Positions 27,046 to 35,838 of a stretch of DNA of 64,000 nucleotides are shown in pieces. Each line of letters begins with the position of its first letter. The stretch's first letter is position 1. The DNA is from a virus, in IMG/VR virus record IMGVR_UViG_3300049043_000133, positions 28,659 through 92,658 of that record; one strand, written 5' to 3'. The position numbers and the translations under genes were made by a program. The notes below the pieces were generated by a model. It was not told where the DNA came from and made no database searches. It saw nothing but the letters and a program-made list of their open reading frames with translations.

Positions 27046-27721
27046 GTTTTATTCATCATAATTTTTTAGGTGAGCTTGAATTAGAAAAGAAAGAGCAGAA
27101 CGGCATCCGTCTCTATAATCTTCCCAATGGAGATTGGGTGCCTTCTATTACATCAGTTACCTCCTTTTATAATCGTCAAATCTTTGCGGATTGGAGAAAA
27201 CGTAAAGGACTTGAAGAAGCAAATCGTATCACTAAAAGAGCAACAGCACGAGGAACTGATTTCCACCAAGTTTGTCAGGACTATCTTGAAAATAAAGAAC
27301 TGAACTGGGATGATTATCAACCCCTAACAAAGTTTATGTTTTATCACCTCAAACCAGAACTTGATAAAATAAATAATATTCATGCAATTGAAAGAACTTT
27401 ATATTCACAGTACTACGGACTTGCGGCCGAGTTGATTGTATTGCAGAATACGAAGGAGAACTTGCTGTTATTGACTTCAAAACTTCAGATAAAATCAAAC
27501 CAGAAGAGTGGATTGAAAACTATTTCGTTCAAGAAATGTTTTATGCTGCTGCTTATTATGAGCTCACTGAAAAACCTATTAAAAAATTAATTACATTGAT
27601 GGTCACTCCTGGCGGAGAAGTTAAAGTATTTGACAAAAGAAACAAAGGGGATTATATTAAGTTATTAGTCCGATATATCAAAGAATTTGTACATCACAAT
27701 ACTGGGTCAGATGGAAAATGA
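27042..27721 (+). CDS. MGME1-like PD-(D/E)XK exonuclease (frameshifted)
   Basis: About 226 residues. LPNGDWVPSITSVTSFYN, then RATARGTDFHQVCQDYL hold the RGT-type motif, and LYSQYYGLAGRVDCIAEYEG followed by LAVIDFKTSDK is the nuclease core (D...DxK). The frame breaks near 27425, where one G is missing; restoring it joins YYGLA to GRVDC. Then YFVQEMFYAAAYYEL continues to the stop at 27721. It is probably a RecB-like single-strand exonuclease used in phage recombination or replication. It is standard between phoH and gp33 in cyanophages. Confidence 0.85.
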
Positions 27722-27968
27722 ATTAGAGAAAGCATTAGAAGATAAGTTCTTTTGTCCATCAAAGTTTGCACAAGAAATTGAATCTCTTGTTCATACAAAT
27801 GAGGATATGAACTATATTGATGCCATTATTCATTTCTGCGAAAAGAATAGCATTGATGTTGAGTCTGTTCCTAAGTTGATTTCCAAACCATTGAAAGAAA
27901 AAATTAAGTATGAAGCAATGGAACTTAATTTCCTTAAAAAAACTTCCCGTGCTAAATTAGTATTTTGA
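27711..27968 (+). CDS. 33: late-promoter transcription coactivator gp33
   Basis: An 85-residue protein, ELEKALEDKFFCPSKFAQEI, MNYIDAIIHFCEKNSIDVES and a C-terminal NFLKKTSRAKLVF. The size, order between the exonuclease and gp59, and the C-terminal hydrophobic tail (in T4 this end binds the sliding clamp) match gp33. It bridges host RNA polymerase, gp55 and the clamp at TATAAATA promoters. It overlaps the exonuclease by 11 bases. Confidence 0.85.
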   Translation: MENELEKALEDKFFCPSKFAQEIESLVHTNEDMNYIDAIIHFCEKNSIDVESVPKLISKPLKEKIKYEAMELNFLKKTSRAKLVF

Positions 27969-28565
27969 ATGATGCCTTTTGATGCATATCGTGAATATCT
28001 TGCTCTAAAGAATCACTTTACAAAAGATAGTTATGACTACTTTAAGTATTGTGGTAAAAGTCGTGCAACGGTTCAATCTTTTTACAAACGTCGTGACAGA
28101 TTTTGGTTTGAAAAAATTGCAAGGCAAAAAACAGATCAAGAAGTTGTAGATTTTTTTGTATCTAACTTTATTACCTGCACAGATCCAAGTAAACTTTGGA
28201 TTGGAGAAATGATACGAGAAGGTGATCAAAGATACGAAGAATGGAAGAAAAAAAATCAATCACTTTCTTATATTTTTAAACAAGAAACTCAAAGTTTATT
28301 TGAGGGTAAAAAAGTTGATGAAGTTTTTAAATGCTCTAAAGGACATCCTCTAATACTTAAAAACTTTTTGAGTGGAAATATAAGTCTAGAAACCCTAGTG
28401 ATTTATGATAAAATATTTTTGTTTGGAAAGAATTTTGATAAGAAACTTCAAGATCCTGTGTGGGAATCTGTAAGTATGAAAATGAAAAAGTATTCTCCTT
28501 TCATACATATAGATGTACAACGTTATAAAAGTATTTTAAAAGAAATTATTTTGGGGGATCGATGA
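27969..28565 (+). CDS. 59: gp59 loader of the replicative helicase
   Basis: A 198-residue protein with PFDAYREYLALKNHF, DYFKYCGKSRATVQSFYKRRD and DFFVSNFITC near residue 60. The middle YEEWKKKNQSLSYIFKQE and the C-terminal YSPFIHIDVQRYK are as in gp59 of T4-like phages. It loads gp41 helicase onto gp32-coated forks. Two ATGs stand in tandem at 27969 and 27972. It overlaps the DUF1825 gene by four bases. Confidence 0.9.
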   Translation: MMPFDAYREYLALKNHFTKDSYDYFKYCGKSRATVQSFYKRRDRFWFEKIARQKTDQEVVDFFVSNFITCTDPSKLWIGEMIREGDQRYEEWKKKNQSLSYIFKQETQSLFEGKKVDEVFKCSKGHPLILKNFLSGNISLETLVIYDKIFLFGKNFDKKLQDPVWESVSMKMKKYSPFIHIDVQRYKSILKEIILGDR

Positions 28566-28907
28566 GTTTTTTTAAATCTGAAGTCGTCCGTGCTGAGATG
28601 GCAGAAATTAGTGAATTGCAAGAGGACGTTTATCAAAATGTCTTTAAGTTCTCCACGATGTCAAAAGAAGAACAACTTAATCATGTAAAAACTCTTGAAA
28701 AACTTCTTGAAAAACAAAAAGTTCTTTACACCAGATTAAGTTTATCTGATGATCCTGAAGCAGTTGCAATGAAAGAAAAAATTTCTGAATCTGCACTCAA
28801 TGATGGGACTTCCCCAAAATGTGGATATGAATGTTATTTTTAATAATATGTCAAGAATGTTGGATATTATGAAAGAACAAATTGACAAGACAGGTTCCGA
28901 CCTGTAG
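28562..28907 (+). CDS. DUF1825 family protein (frameshifted)
   Basis: SFFKSEVVRAEMAEISELQE, VFKFSTMSKEEQLNHV and VLYTRLSLSDDPEA are the family signature. The frame breaks near 28797; after one extra base it continues MMGLPQNVDMNVIFNNMSRM and ends in KTGSDL at 28907. About 115 residues in all. This protein occurs in cyanobacteria and nearly all T4-like cyanophages; the function is unknown. The end of the gene holds the gp32 promoter. Confidence 0.8.
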
Positions 28908-28910
28908 AAT
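28882..28910 (+). promoter_or_regulatory. gp32 promoter with a palindromic spacer
   Basis: TTGACA (28882-28887), a 17-base spacer and TAGAAT (28905-28910). The spacer holds a perfect inverted repeat ACAGGT-TCCG-ACCTGT (28890-28905). A dimeric repressor or an RNA hairpin could use it. Confidence 0.7.
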
Positions 28911-28956
28911 AACGAAGTACACAAAAGCCAAATCCGTACAAATACGAGGTAATCTA

Positions 28957-29892
28957 ATGTCTTTTAAAGATCTTAAGAAACAGTCTTCTCTTGGTTCCCT
29001 GACTCAAAAACTGGTGAAGGAAGTAGAGAAGATGAGTACAACTTCTGGGGGTGCTGATGAGCGTCTCTGGAAACCTGAAATGGACAAAACTGGTAATGGT
29101 TTTGCAGTCATTCGTTTTCTTCCTGCTCCTGAAGGTGAAGAACTTCCCTGGGCAAAAATGTATTCTCACGCATTCCAAGGTCCTGGTGGATGGTATATTG
29201 AGAACAGTCTGACTACAATTGGTCAGAAAGATCCTCTTGGAGAATATAATCGTGAACTATGGAACAGTGGAACTGAAACGAATAAGGAAACTGTTCGTAA
29301 GCAGAAGCGTAAACTGTCCTACTATAGTAACATCTATGTTGTGAAGGATCCCACTAATCCTCAAAACGAAGGTAAAGTCTTTCTGTTTAAGTATGGAAAG
29401 AAAATCTTTGATAAGATTATGGAAGCGATGCAACCTGAATTTGAGGATGAAACTCCTATCAATCCTTTTGATTTCTGGCAAGGTGCAAACTTCAAACTGA
29501 AGATTGTGAAGAAGGATGGTTATTGGAACTATGATAAGTCTGAGTTTGGTTCTGTAGAACCTCTGCTGGACGATGATGATGCCCTGGAAGCAATCTGGAA
29601 GAAAGAGTATTCTCTTGCTGCTGTGACTGCTCCTGATCAATTCAAGTCCTATGATGAACTTGAAAAGCGTCTGAAGTATGTTCTTGGGCAAAAAGGTTCT
29701 TCTCGTTCTTCTGTTGAAGAAGAAACTGAGTATGATGATTACTCTGAGAACAATGTTGAGAGTACTGTTGTAAAAGAACTTGAAGAGTCTTACGCTCGTT
29801 CTAAGTCCCCTTCACTTCCAGTTGTTACAAAAGAAGTTGATGACGATGAGGATGATGCTCTTGCATACTTCTCTCGTCTCGCAGAAGAGTGA
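28957..29892 (+). CDS. 32: single-stranded DNA-binding protein gp32
   Basis: A 311-residue SSB. LKKQSSLGSLTQKLVKEVEK is the LAST-like N-terminal cooperativity domain. The OB core runs from WKPEMDKTGNGFAVIRFLPA to WNYDKSEFGSVEPL. The last 60 residues are Asp/Glu/Ser-rich and end in DDEDDALAYFSRLAEE, the acidic tail that recruits gp59 and polymerase. A transcript from the promoter at 28882 leaves a leader of about 40 bases, short enough for translational autoregulation as in T4. Confidence 0.95.
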   Translation: MSFKDLKKQSSLGSLTQKLVKEVEKMSTTSGGADERLWKPEMDKTGNGFAVIRFLPAPEGEELPWAKMYSHAFQGPGGWYIENSLTTIGQKDPLGEYNRELWNSGTETNKETVRKQKRKLSYYSNIYVVKDPTNPQNEGKVFLFKYGKKIFDKIMEAMQPEFEDETPINPFDFWQGANFKLKIVKKDGYWNYDKSEFGSVEPLLDDDDALEAIWKKEYSLAAVTAPDQFKSYDELEKRLKYVLGQKGSSRSSVEEETEYDDYSENNVESTVVKELEESYARSKSPSLPVVTKEVDDDEDDALAYFSRLAEE

Positions 29893-29924
29893 TTAAGAAT
29901 ATAGTTTAATATTATCTGCTCTTT

Positions 29925-29961
29925 TCAGGTCCTCACTAACATACTGTGAGGACCCTTTTTA
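29925..29961. terminator. bidirectional terminator between gp32 and gp53
   Basis: GGTCCTCAC (29928-29936) paired with GTGAGGACC (29946-29954) around a nine-base loop, followed by Ts on the plus strand. The stem also lies in the last codons of the convergent gp53, so it can end transcripts from both sides. Confidence 0.85.
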
Positions 29962-30560
29962 TATGGCATAATATCTTCCATATCATTGAGAACAATATTT
30001 AAGTATTGTGATTTAAGGAGAAAGATATTTCTCTTATCATTCTCTAATTTTTCTTCATACTCATAGTTGGTAACGGGAGACTGCAATATTTCCTGTATCA
30101 ATTTGCTGATCTATAAAGTAATCATAAAAACTTACAGAATAACTTGAAGGAACTTGCAATTCAGATGGAACAATTACAACACCTTGACTGTTTTTGACTT
30201 CTACTGTTTCGTAATGATGAATGCCACCATACAAGGTATCATAGTTTCCATACTTTGATAGCATTAGATCATCAAATTGTTGTTGGGGTAATGGCCATTC
30301 TGTTTGAATATTAACAATATTATTACAAAGAAGAACTAACCAATCAAGTGTAGAATCGTTATAAACTTCATAAGCAACATTATCTGGACGATCATTACCT
30401 TTGATTTGATATTTGGTGAAGAATGCTAAGTCTTGAAAAATATCCTCTCTAAGTTTTCCTTTTTAAATAAGTTTTTAAGTGGAGCATAGTCTCCAATCTT
30501 AGAGTTTGGAAGTCTGCTAACGTATTCGAAGTTTGGAACTTGGCGGAAGTAACTTGGCAT
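29925..30560 (-). CDS. 53: baseplate wedge subunit gp53 (frameshifted)
   Basis: Minus strand, start MPSYFRQVPNFEYVSRLPN. After a missing base near 30465 it reads KRGKLREDIFQDLAFFTKYQ, then IKGNDRPDNVAYEVYNDSTL, LDWLVLLCNNIVNIQTEW, KYGNYDTLYGGIHHYET. After a second missing base near 30065 it ends with a TYEYEE-like segment and GPHSMLVRT. The IKGxDRPDxVA...LLxNNI motif is gp53, which joins baseplate wedges in T4. About 211 residues expected. Confidence 0.82.
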
Positions 30561-30561
30561 T

Positions 30562-31964
30562 TTAGTATCCTATAAAATTGTCTTTATCTGTATCAAGTTC
30601 ACTATAATCATCGTCATAAATTGGTTCAAGTTCTTGGAATGTTAAATCAAGTTGATAGGAGACCATTGCCCCATCTTTGAAAGACATATAGGTCCCTTCT
30701 GGAGTGTAATTTACATTACAATTTGTCAAGGCACACTCTTTAAATTTATTTAAGTATGGATGACTTTTATCTCTTAAAAATATAAGAAATTGCAAAAGTA
30801 TGAGGTGTCTGTAATAAAAATGAAGAAGCAGATCTTTTTACTGACATTGATTGCTTAAATGCTCTGATAATTTTTTTAACTACTTTTGCCTCTTCGCCTG
30901 AACGTGGTGATAATCTAAAACTAAAAGAAAATTGACGAAGATCTGGAGAATTGAAAAGTAATTCTAAGTTTGGATTGATTATGGCACCAAATTGTCTTTG
31001 CATTAATCCTTCTGCACCAATAGCACCTTCTGCCAATTTTCCAATTATTGCAGTTCTAACTCCACTAGTCTCTTTTGCCAGCTGCTGTTGTTTGACGTTT
31101 AAATTCGGCACCAATATCTCCTCCGGTTATTCCTGTCAGTAAATAATTTCCCCAATGCTTGATCTAAATCAGATAATTTTAAATCTGACCAACTTACTCG
31201 ATTCTATCAGATATTCCTCCAGGAATTGGTAATACTATAGTTCCTATTCTTTGTCTATCTTTAATACCTGGTTTTTTATCTTCTATAATTACTCTACGCA
31301 GATCTCTATTTCCCTGTCCAAATCCTTTGAGACCTGATTGTTGATACTTTATAATTGAAAATTTAATACAATCTTGGTATTCACGATTTGTAACTCCAAT
31401 CTGGATATGACAATCGTGAGTGTTCTAATCCGTAATTGTCTCTTGACTTTATTGTCTTTAAATCCTTATTGATAAAATTAAGTTGTGTTTCATCTAATGC
31501 ACCTTGGAAGTCGTTTCCAGTTCCTGTTGCATGCTACTTTTCCAAGTTGCTAATTGGTTAATTGTTTGTCTGGTAGTATCCTGCTTAATTTTGCGTCTAT
31601 ATTTGCTGCGATTTTGTGTTGTTGATTTAATATTACCATCGGATTTATAGTGAAGCAAGCTTGATCTGAATTGTATTATTGACTTTTGCTTTGAATCTAT
31701 TCTGAATTCAAGTTTTCCACCATCAGTTGATGTTGCCAATGCTCTTGGTGTTGATACAGTTCCTCCAGATACTGTGTCTTGTACAAGTTAATTTGATGAT
31801 TCAAGTTCCATTTCTACTATTGCATTTAGTATCTATTAATGTTGTTACTTTTAGTATTAAGTGTCTTTGTCAATGTAGTAATTTACTTATATTTGCATCC
31901 ATCATGATTGTCCATTATTGACTGCGCATCAAACTCTCTCCTCATTTACAAGAAGATTACTCAT
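30562..31964 (-). CDS. 48: baseplate tail tube cap gp48 (several frameshifts)
   Basis: Minus strand, pieced together from several frames. From the N-terminal side: a poorly readable start (ATG at 31964 or 31905, uncertain), TDGGKLEFRIDSKQK, KFSIIKYQQSGLKGFGQG, RRVIIEDKKPGIKDRQR, TIVLPIPGGISD, PNLELLFNSPDLRQFSFSFR, LSPRSGEEAKVVKKIIRAF and, at the C-terminus, NYTPEGTYMSFKDGAMVSYQ. The LSPRSxEE and NYTP..TY segments fit gp48, the tail-tube cap. At least five indels break the frame, so the exact protein cannot be read. This is among the worst-damaged genes in the window. Confidence 0.7.
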
Positions 31965-32004
31965 CTCAATTTTTTGTAGAGTGTGAGACATTGATAAGGA
32001 GTTT

Positions 32005-32397
32005 TTATTTATTTAGACGAAATTTTCCATACTGTAAAGCAATCAATTCATCAAGTTCTTCGTACTTAACAACGTGAAGTTGTCCTGCTACTTCTTCCCA
32101 GGTGTAATTTCTATACTTTCTCCAGTGAAAATTAATACCTCTAAATCCCCATCTTTGAATTTCGGTACAGGCAATTAATGGATGTTGATCATATTCTATT
32201 CCTGGTGTTTTTGCATTATAGACAAATGTATAATACTTTCCAACTTCAGGTGTCCAAGTTTTTTCTATAAAGATCTCCATAATCAATATCATAATTTCTT
32301 CGGGATCTTTAATATTACCTTTACTAATTTGTCGTTTAAGTTCTCTAACTTTTGCTGTTGATCCGGTTTGAATATATTGACCAAAACCTTCTGCCAT
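32005..32397 (-). CDS. conserved hypothetical phage structural-region protein
   Basis: A 130-residue intact minus-strand protein: AEGFGQYIQTGSTAKVRELK, TPEVGKYYTFVYNAKTPGI, RWGFRGINFHWRKYRNYTW. The middle is rich in aromatic residues. I do not recognise a named family, but this gene lies between gp4 and gp48 and is probably a virion or assembly protein. The ATG overlaps the gp4 stop (TAATG). Confidence 0.65.
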   Translation of the reverse strand: MAEGFGQYIQTGSTAKVRELKRQISKGNIKDPEEIMILIMEIFIEKTWTPEVGKYYTFVYNAKTPGIEYDQHPLIACTEIQRWGFRGINFHWRKYRNYTWEEVAGQLHVVKYEELDELIALQYGKFRLNK

Positions 32398-32850
32398 TAT
32401 TTGATACCTAATTCTTTTTCTGTGATCACAATAAACTCAAGCATTCTATCTGCACACCATTCCTTTGCTGCTTTCCACTTTGATTGATTCACTGCATAAG
32501 TATTCACTTCATTAATATATGTTTTAGTTTTCCTTTTTCCCTGAACAGGTGGAACTGTTTGTCTCTTTCTGGTTTTATTTCTATTACATACTTTTGAACT
32601 TTATTGTTACTTTCAAGAACTTCAATAATAAAGTCTGGAAAATATCTACATATTTTTTGTTTTACTGGATTAAAATAAGGGATGCAAAATTCTTCGGATC
32701 CATATCTTAATATATTTGGAGGATCTATCACACCATTGCATAAACTTTAGTTCCCAACTACTTCTGTACACTATGTTTTGTGGGTTTCCAATATATTTTC
32801 TGAATTTCTTGGGTAAAAAATCCTTGATGATATTTTGAATCACGTGGCAT
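32397..32850 (-). CDS. 4: head completion nuclease-fold protein gp4 (frameshifted)
   Basis: Minus strand, starting MPRDSKYHQG, then PKKFRKYIGNPQNIVYRSSW, ELKFMQWCD, ILRYGSEEFCIPYFNPV, RYFPDFIIEVLESNNKVQKY and IEIKPERDK. The C-terminus reads GKRKTKTYINEVNTYAVNQS then EFIVITEKELGIK. All match T4 gp4 (about 150 residues), an endonuclease-fold protein that finishes heads before tail joining. Three frame breaks: a T-run near 32820, near 32730 and near 32560. The first bases overlap the endonuclease end upstream. Confidence 0.85.
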
Positions 32851-33408
32851 TTTTCCAACCTTTATGTGATTTATTTCTTCCAGATACAACGTGCTGTAAG
32901 CATCCAATACTTAAATCATTATCCTTAGCAAATTTAGTCAGATTTTTTATTTTTATAATTTCACCTTGAGGGGAAATTAATTTATACTCTTTACTATTTT
33001 TTCTGATAATTTTTGTTTCGTTGTTCCAGGGAATATTTTCCCTTAGTGGGTTTTCGTTGTTTTTAAACCACTCTTTTTTCTTTTTCACTTTGTTTTAATT
33101 TTGATTCTTCAGAGTGAGTTTTTCCCCACATTGGGTTCAATTTACCAAATCTTGTACTACCATACATTCCGTTTTTTTCTTTATAATTAGCACGACTCAC
33201 TCTGAAAAGTATTATCTTTACAAAGTTCTAATGTTATTTGTCTTAATTTTCTTTAGTTTCTTCTGAATGTTTTTTGCCATAAAAAGGATTTAATTCTCCT
33301 TCATATCCAGAAACACCCTCATATTCTTCATAGATAATTTCTGAAGGTATGCTTAATGTTGAAAGTATCGTTTAATTTTTTTGTATTAAATTTGATAATT
33401 TTTTTCAT
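32840..33408 (-). CDS. NUMOD3-type homing endonuclease upstream of gp4 (frameshifted)
   Basis: Minus strand. The start MKKIIKFNTKK is followed after a frame jump by SEIIYEEYEGVSGYEGE, LNPFYGKKHSEETKE, and later LNPMWGKTHSEESKLKQSE; both are NUMOD3 DNA-binding motifs. The intact C-terminus has SPQGEIIKIKNLTKFAKDN and GCLQHVVSGRNKSHKGWK, a NUMOD1/HTH-like motif. No clear catalytic GIY-YIG or HNH core is readable, so it may be a decayed nuclease or the core is hidden by indels. It ends on the gp4 start codon. Confidence 0.65.
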
Positions 33409-33429
33409 TATGAATTAATTATTCAATAT

Positions 33430-33437
33430 TATTTATA
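33430..33437 (-). promoter_or_regulatory. late promoter, minus strand
   Basis: TATAAATA on the minus strand, about 22 bases upstream of the ATG at 33408. It serves the endonuclease and perhaps gp4. A second minus-strand TATAAATA lies at 33486-33493, directly before the plus-strand gene at 33495. Confidence 0.65.
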
Positions 33438-33494
33438 ATACTTTTTGCCATTATCCTGAATACATAACATATAACAGTCAAAAAGTATTTATAG

Positions 33495-34357
33495 ATGCCT
33501 AGTAACGTCTCTAGCGCCAAAAAAACGATCAGTATCTGATATTAAAGCGGCACTTTTAAATCCATCTACAACTTCTCATTTTGAAGTATTTGTTAATCTT
33601 CCAAAAAAACTTACTACTGGTGGGTATCTAAACTGATAGTGGCATTAACTTAAATCCAGTAAATTATGATAGACTTAATTTAATGTGCTGTGAAGCAACT
33701 CTTCCTGGTTCTAACTTACTACGTTAGAAATTACGGGAGATTATACAGGTGTAACCGAAAGGCACGCATATAGAAGAGTTTATGATGATCGTATTGATTT
33801 AACTTTTTATGTTGACGCTGAAGTATCACTTGCCAATTAGAGTATTTGAAACTCGGATGGAAATACATTGCCCAAGAAGCAAGTGAAGCACCCCAACCAG
33901 ACAAAGGAAATATAACTTCTAGAATATTCAAACTATTTTTATAGATTTCAGTATCCAGATGAATATATGGCAGAAGGTTTGTCTGTAACTAAATTTGAAA
34001 GAAGCACTTATGCAGATGTGGGGGAAGTAAGTGCAAGTACCTTAGTTTATGACTTTTATAAGAACATACCCCATTTCAATTACATCAATGCCTGTTTCTT
34101 ATGAGTCTTCTTCTTTATTAAAATGCACTGTATCGATGACTTATATCAGATACCTTGTAAATAAAACTGCCGATGTCATGTCAGGTCCAACTGAAGGGAC
34201 TACTACATCAACCCCCGTTGAACAATCATATTGGAACAGTACTCCCAGTTATTTCTTAAATCCTCAATTTGGAGTACAAGCCCTCAGAGGAACAACAAAA
34301 GAGACAAACGAATATTATAATAACTTTGGAAGAAGTGAACAAGATGCTACTAAATAG
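33495..34357 (+). CDS. tail tube-like / baseplate tail-tube initiator (gp54-like), frameshifted
   Basis: Frames pieced together: MPSNVSSAKKT, SDIKAALLNPSTTSHFEVFV, NLMCCEATLPGSN, EITGDYTGVTERHAYRRVYD, DRIDLTFYVDAE, RYPDEYMAEGLSVTKFER, RTYPISITSMPVSYESSS and LKCTVSMTYIRYLVNK. The tail-tube fold pattern (xYxVxxPxxxL at the start, FxxCxPxxI..V.Y at the end) fits gp54, the initiator between hub and tube, or a gp19-like tube protein. The last 100 residues are in one clean frame, ending in GRSEQDATK. At least seven indels. Which of the two it is remains open. Confidence 0.6.
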
Positions 34358-34445
34358 TGTCAACTTCTTCAATGGTAGAAATGTTGATAAGGGTGTATTA
34401 GGTGCATCTGGTTTTGCATAAAAAAGAGGATCCGAAGACCCACTT

Positions 34446-34595
34446 TTAGTTTGGAAACAAATCATTAGCATTTTCTGTTTTTACTGCTTGATCCAAAATT
34501 GCAACTGCCAGTATTGTGCAACTTGCAAAAGTAAAATATAATAATACAATAATTCCTAGAAATTTAAATATTTTTTTATCATCTTTCTGACACAT
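34446..34595 (-). CDS. small membrane protein
   Basis: A 49-residue minus-strand protein: MCQKDDKKIFKF, a membrane helix LGIIVLLYFTFASCTILAVA, then a tail ending in NANDLFPN. The start lies inside the upstream membrane gene at 34556-34804, overlapping by 40 bases. Unknown function. The two look like a pair. Confidence 0.5.
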   Translation of the reverse strand: MCQKDDKKIFKFLGIIVLLYFTFASCTILAVAILDQAVKTENANDLFPN

Positions 34596-34804
34596 ACCAA
34601 GATACCGGCAATAGCAATTATATTACCAAGTAAAAACCAAGTTCCTTCTGCTGCTATATTTGTTCTATGACGCATTTCTGCATTTTGTGCTCCGTTTTGG
34701 ACAGCATTTTCTAAATGAACCATATCCCTTGTGGTCTCATATGCAACATATGATGATCCAAGAATACCATAAAGAAAAACTAGACTAAAGAAAAATCGAC
34801 GCAT
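34556..34804 (-). CDS. two-span small membrane protein
   Basis: An 82-residue minus-strand protein. Residues 3-22 (RFFFSLVFLYGILGSSYVAY) and 54-73 (GTWFLLGNIIAIAGILVCVR) are membrane helices separated by a polar loop with DMVHLENAVQNGAQN. Two spans and a basic end would suit a holin-like protein, but there is no specific support. It is divergent from the baseplate operon at 34922. Confidence 0.6.
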   Translation of the reverse strand: MRRFFFSLVFLYGILGSSYVAYETTRDMVHLENAVQNGAQNAEMRHRTNIAAEGTWFLLGNIIAIAGILVCVRKMIKKYLNF

Positions 34805-34887
34805 TGATTTTATTGCTTACTTTATTAGTATAGTCCAAAATTTTATTTGCATTGCTATAGAGGATACTTTTCCATCCGTCCATCCCC

Positions 34888-34895
34888 CATAAATA
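34888..34895 (+). promoter_or_regulatory. late promoter for the baseplate hub operon
   Basis: CATAAATA, one base from the T4 late box, 27 bases upstream of the ATG at 34922. Confidence 0.65.
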
Positions 34896-34921
34896 ATCAC
34901 ACTGAACTTTTATAGGACATT

Positions 34922-35645
34922 ATGCCTTTACCAAAGATTGCTACGCCAACTTATGAACTTGGAGTTGCCTTCAACTGGAAAAACAATTCAATACAGACCA
35001 TTCCTTGTAAAAGAAGAAAAACTTTTAGTCATTGCTTTAGAAAGTGAAGATACCAAACAAATCACAACGGCAATCAAAACAGTTATCAAAAATTGTATTC
35101 TTACTAAAAGTATTAAAGTAGAAACACTTACCTACTTTTGATATTGAATTCTTGTTTTTGAATATTAGAGGCAAGTCTGTTGGGGAAGAACTGGAAGTCA
35201 ATATCATTTGCCCTGATGATGGTGAAACTCAAGTTCCAGTGAAGATTAATCTTGATGATATTCAAGTTCAAAAGAACGAAGACCATACAAACAGTATTAA
35301 AGTTGATGCATAATATTATGATGGAAATGAAGTATCCATCATTGGATCAGTTTATTAAGAATAACTTTGACTTTAATGATAAGAATGCAATGGATCAATC
35401 ATTTGAATTGATTGGTTCTTGTATTGATAAGATTTATTACAGAAGAAGAAGTTTGGTCTACTTCAGATGTAACCAAAAAAGAATTGATAGAGTTTTTAGA
35501 GTCAATGAATTCTTCTCAATTTAAAGATATTGAAAAGTTCTTTGAAACGATGCCTAAACTATCTCATACAATCAAAGTTAAGAATCCAAAGACTGAAGTT
35601 GAAAGTGAAGTTGTTCTTGAAGGGTTAGCATCTTTTTTCGCGTAG
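34922..35645 (+). CDS. baseplate hub protein, gp26-like (frameshifted)
   Basis: MPLPKIATPTYEL, then in the next frame ELPSTGKTIQYRPFLVKEEK, LVIALESEDTKQITTAIKTV, INIICPDDGE-type and EEVWSTSDVTKKELIEFLES, ending in ESEVVLEGLASFFA. The TGKxIxYRPFLVKEEKxLLxAxES pattern is the T4 baseplate family (gp26). Joined length about 240 residues. Frame breaks near 34965, 35130, 35310 and 35440. It probably helps assemble the central hub. Confidence 0.72.
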
Positions 35646-35704
35646 CACTGGTCCATATGGACCTTGAAAACTATTTCCGACTTAATTTTTCTTTGATGCA
35701 GTAC

Positions 35705-35712
35705 CATAAATA
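35705..35712 (+). promoter_or_regulatory. late promoter
   Basis: CATAAATA, 24 bases upstream of the small gene at 35736. Confidence 0.55.
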
Positions 35713-35735
35713 TTCATTTATAGGAGATTGAAAAT

Positions 35736-35838
35736 ATGATACCTTGGGAAAGAGATATCTATGTTGACTTTATTGCAACAACATCTTGAAGAAGAAGAGT
35801 CCAAACAAAGACAGCAGATGAGCAATGCCCACTTCTAA
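35736..35838 (+). CDS. 33-residue baseplate-region peptide (frameshifted)
   Basis: MIPWERDIYVD, then after removing one T near 35774 LLQQHLEEEESKQRQQMSNA and HF. A TAGGAGA ribosome site lies nine bases upstream. The last 14 bases overlap the next gene in another frame. The glutamate- and glutamine-rich tail and the position between a gp26-like gene and a tape-measure-like gene recall the small tape-measure chaperones of phages. Function unproven. Confidence 0.55.

Noticed and set aside
33486-33493. TATAAATA just before the gp54-like start taken as its promoter
   Set aside because: The box is on the minus strand, pointing away from that gene, so it cannot drive it.
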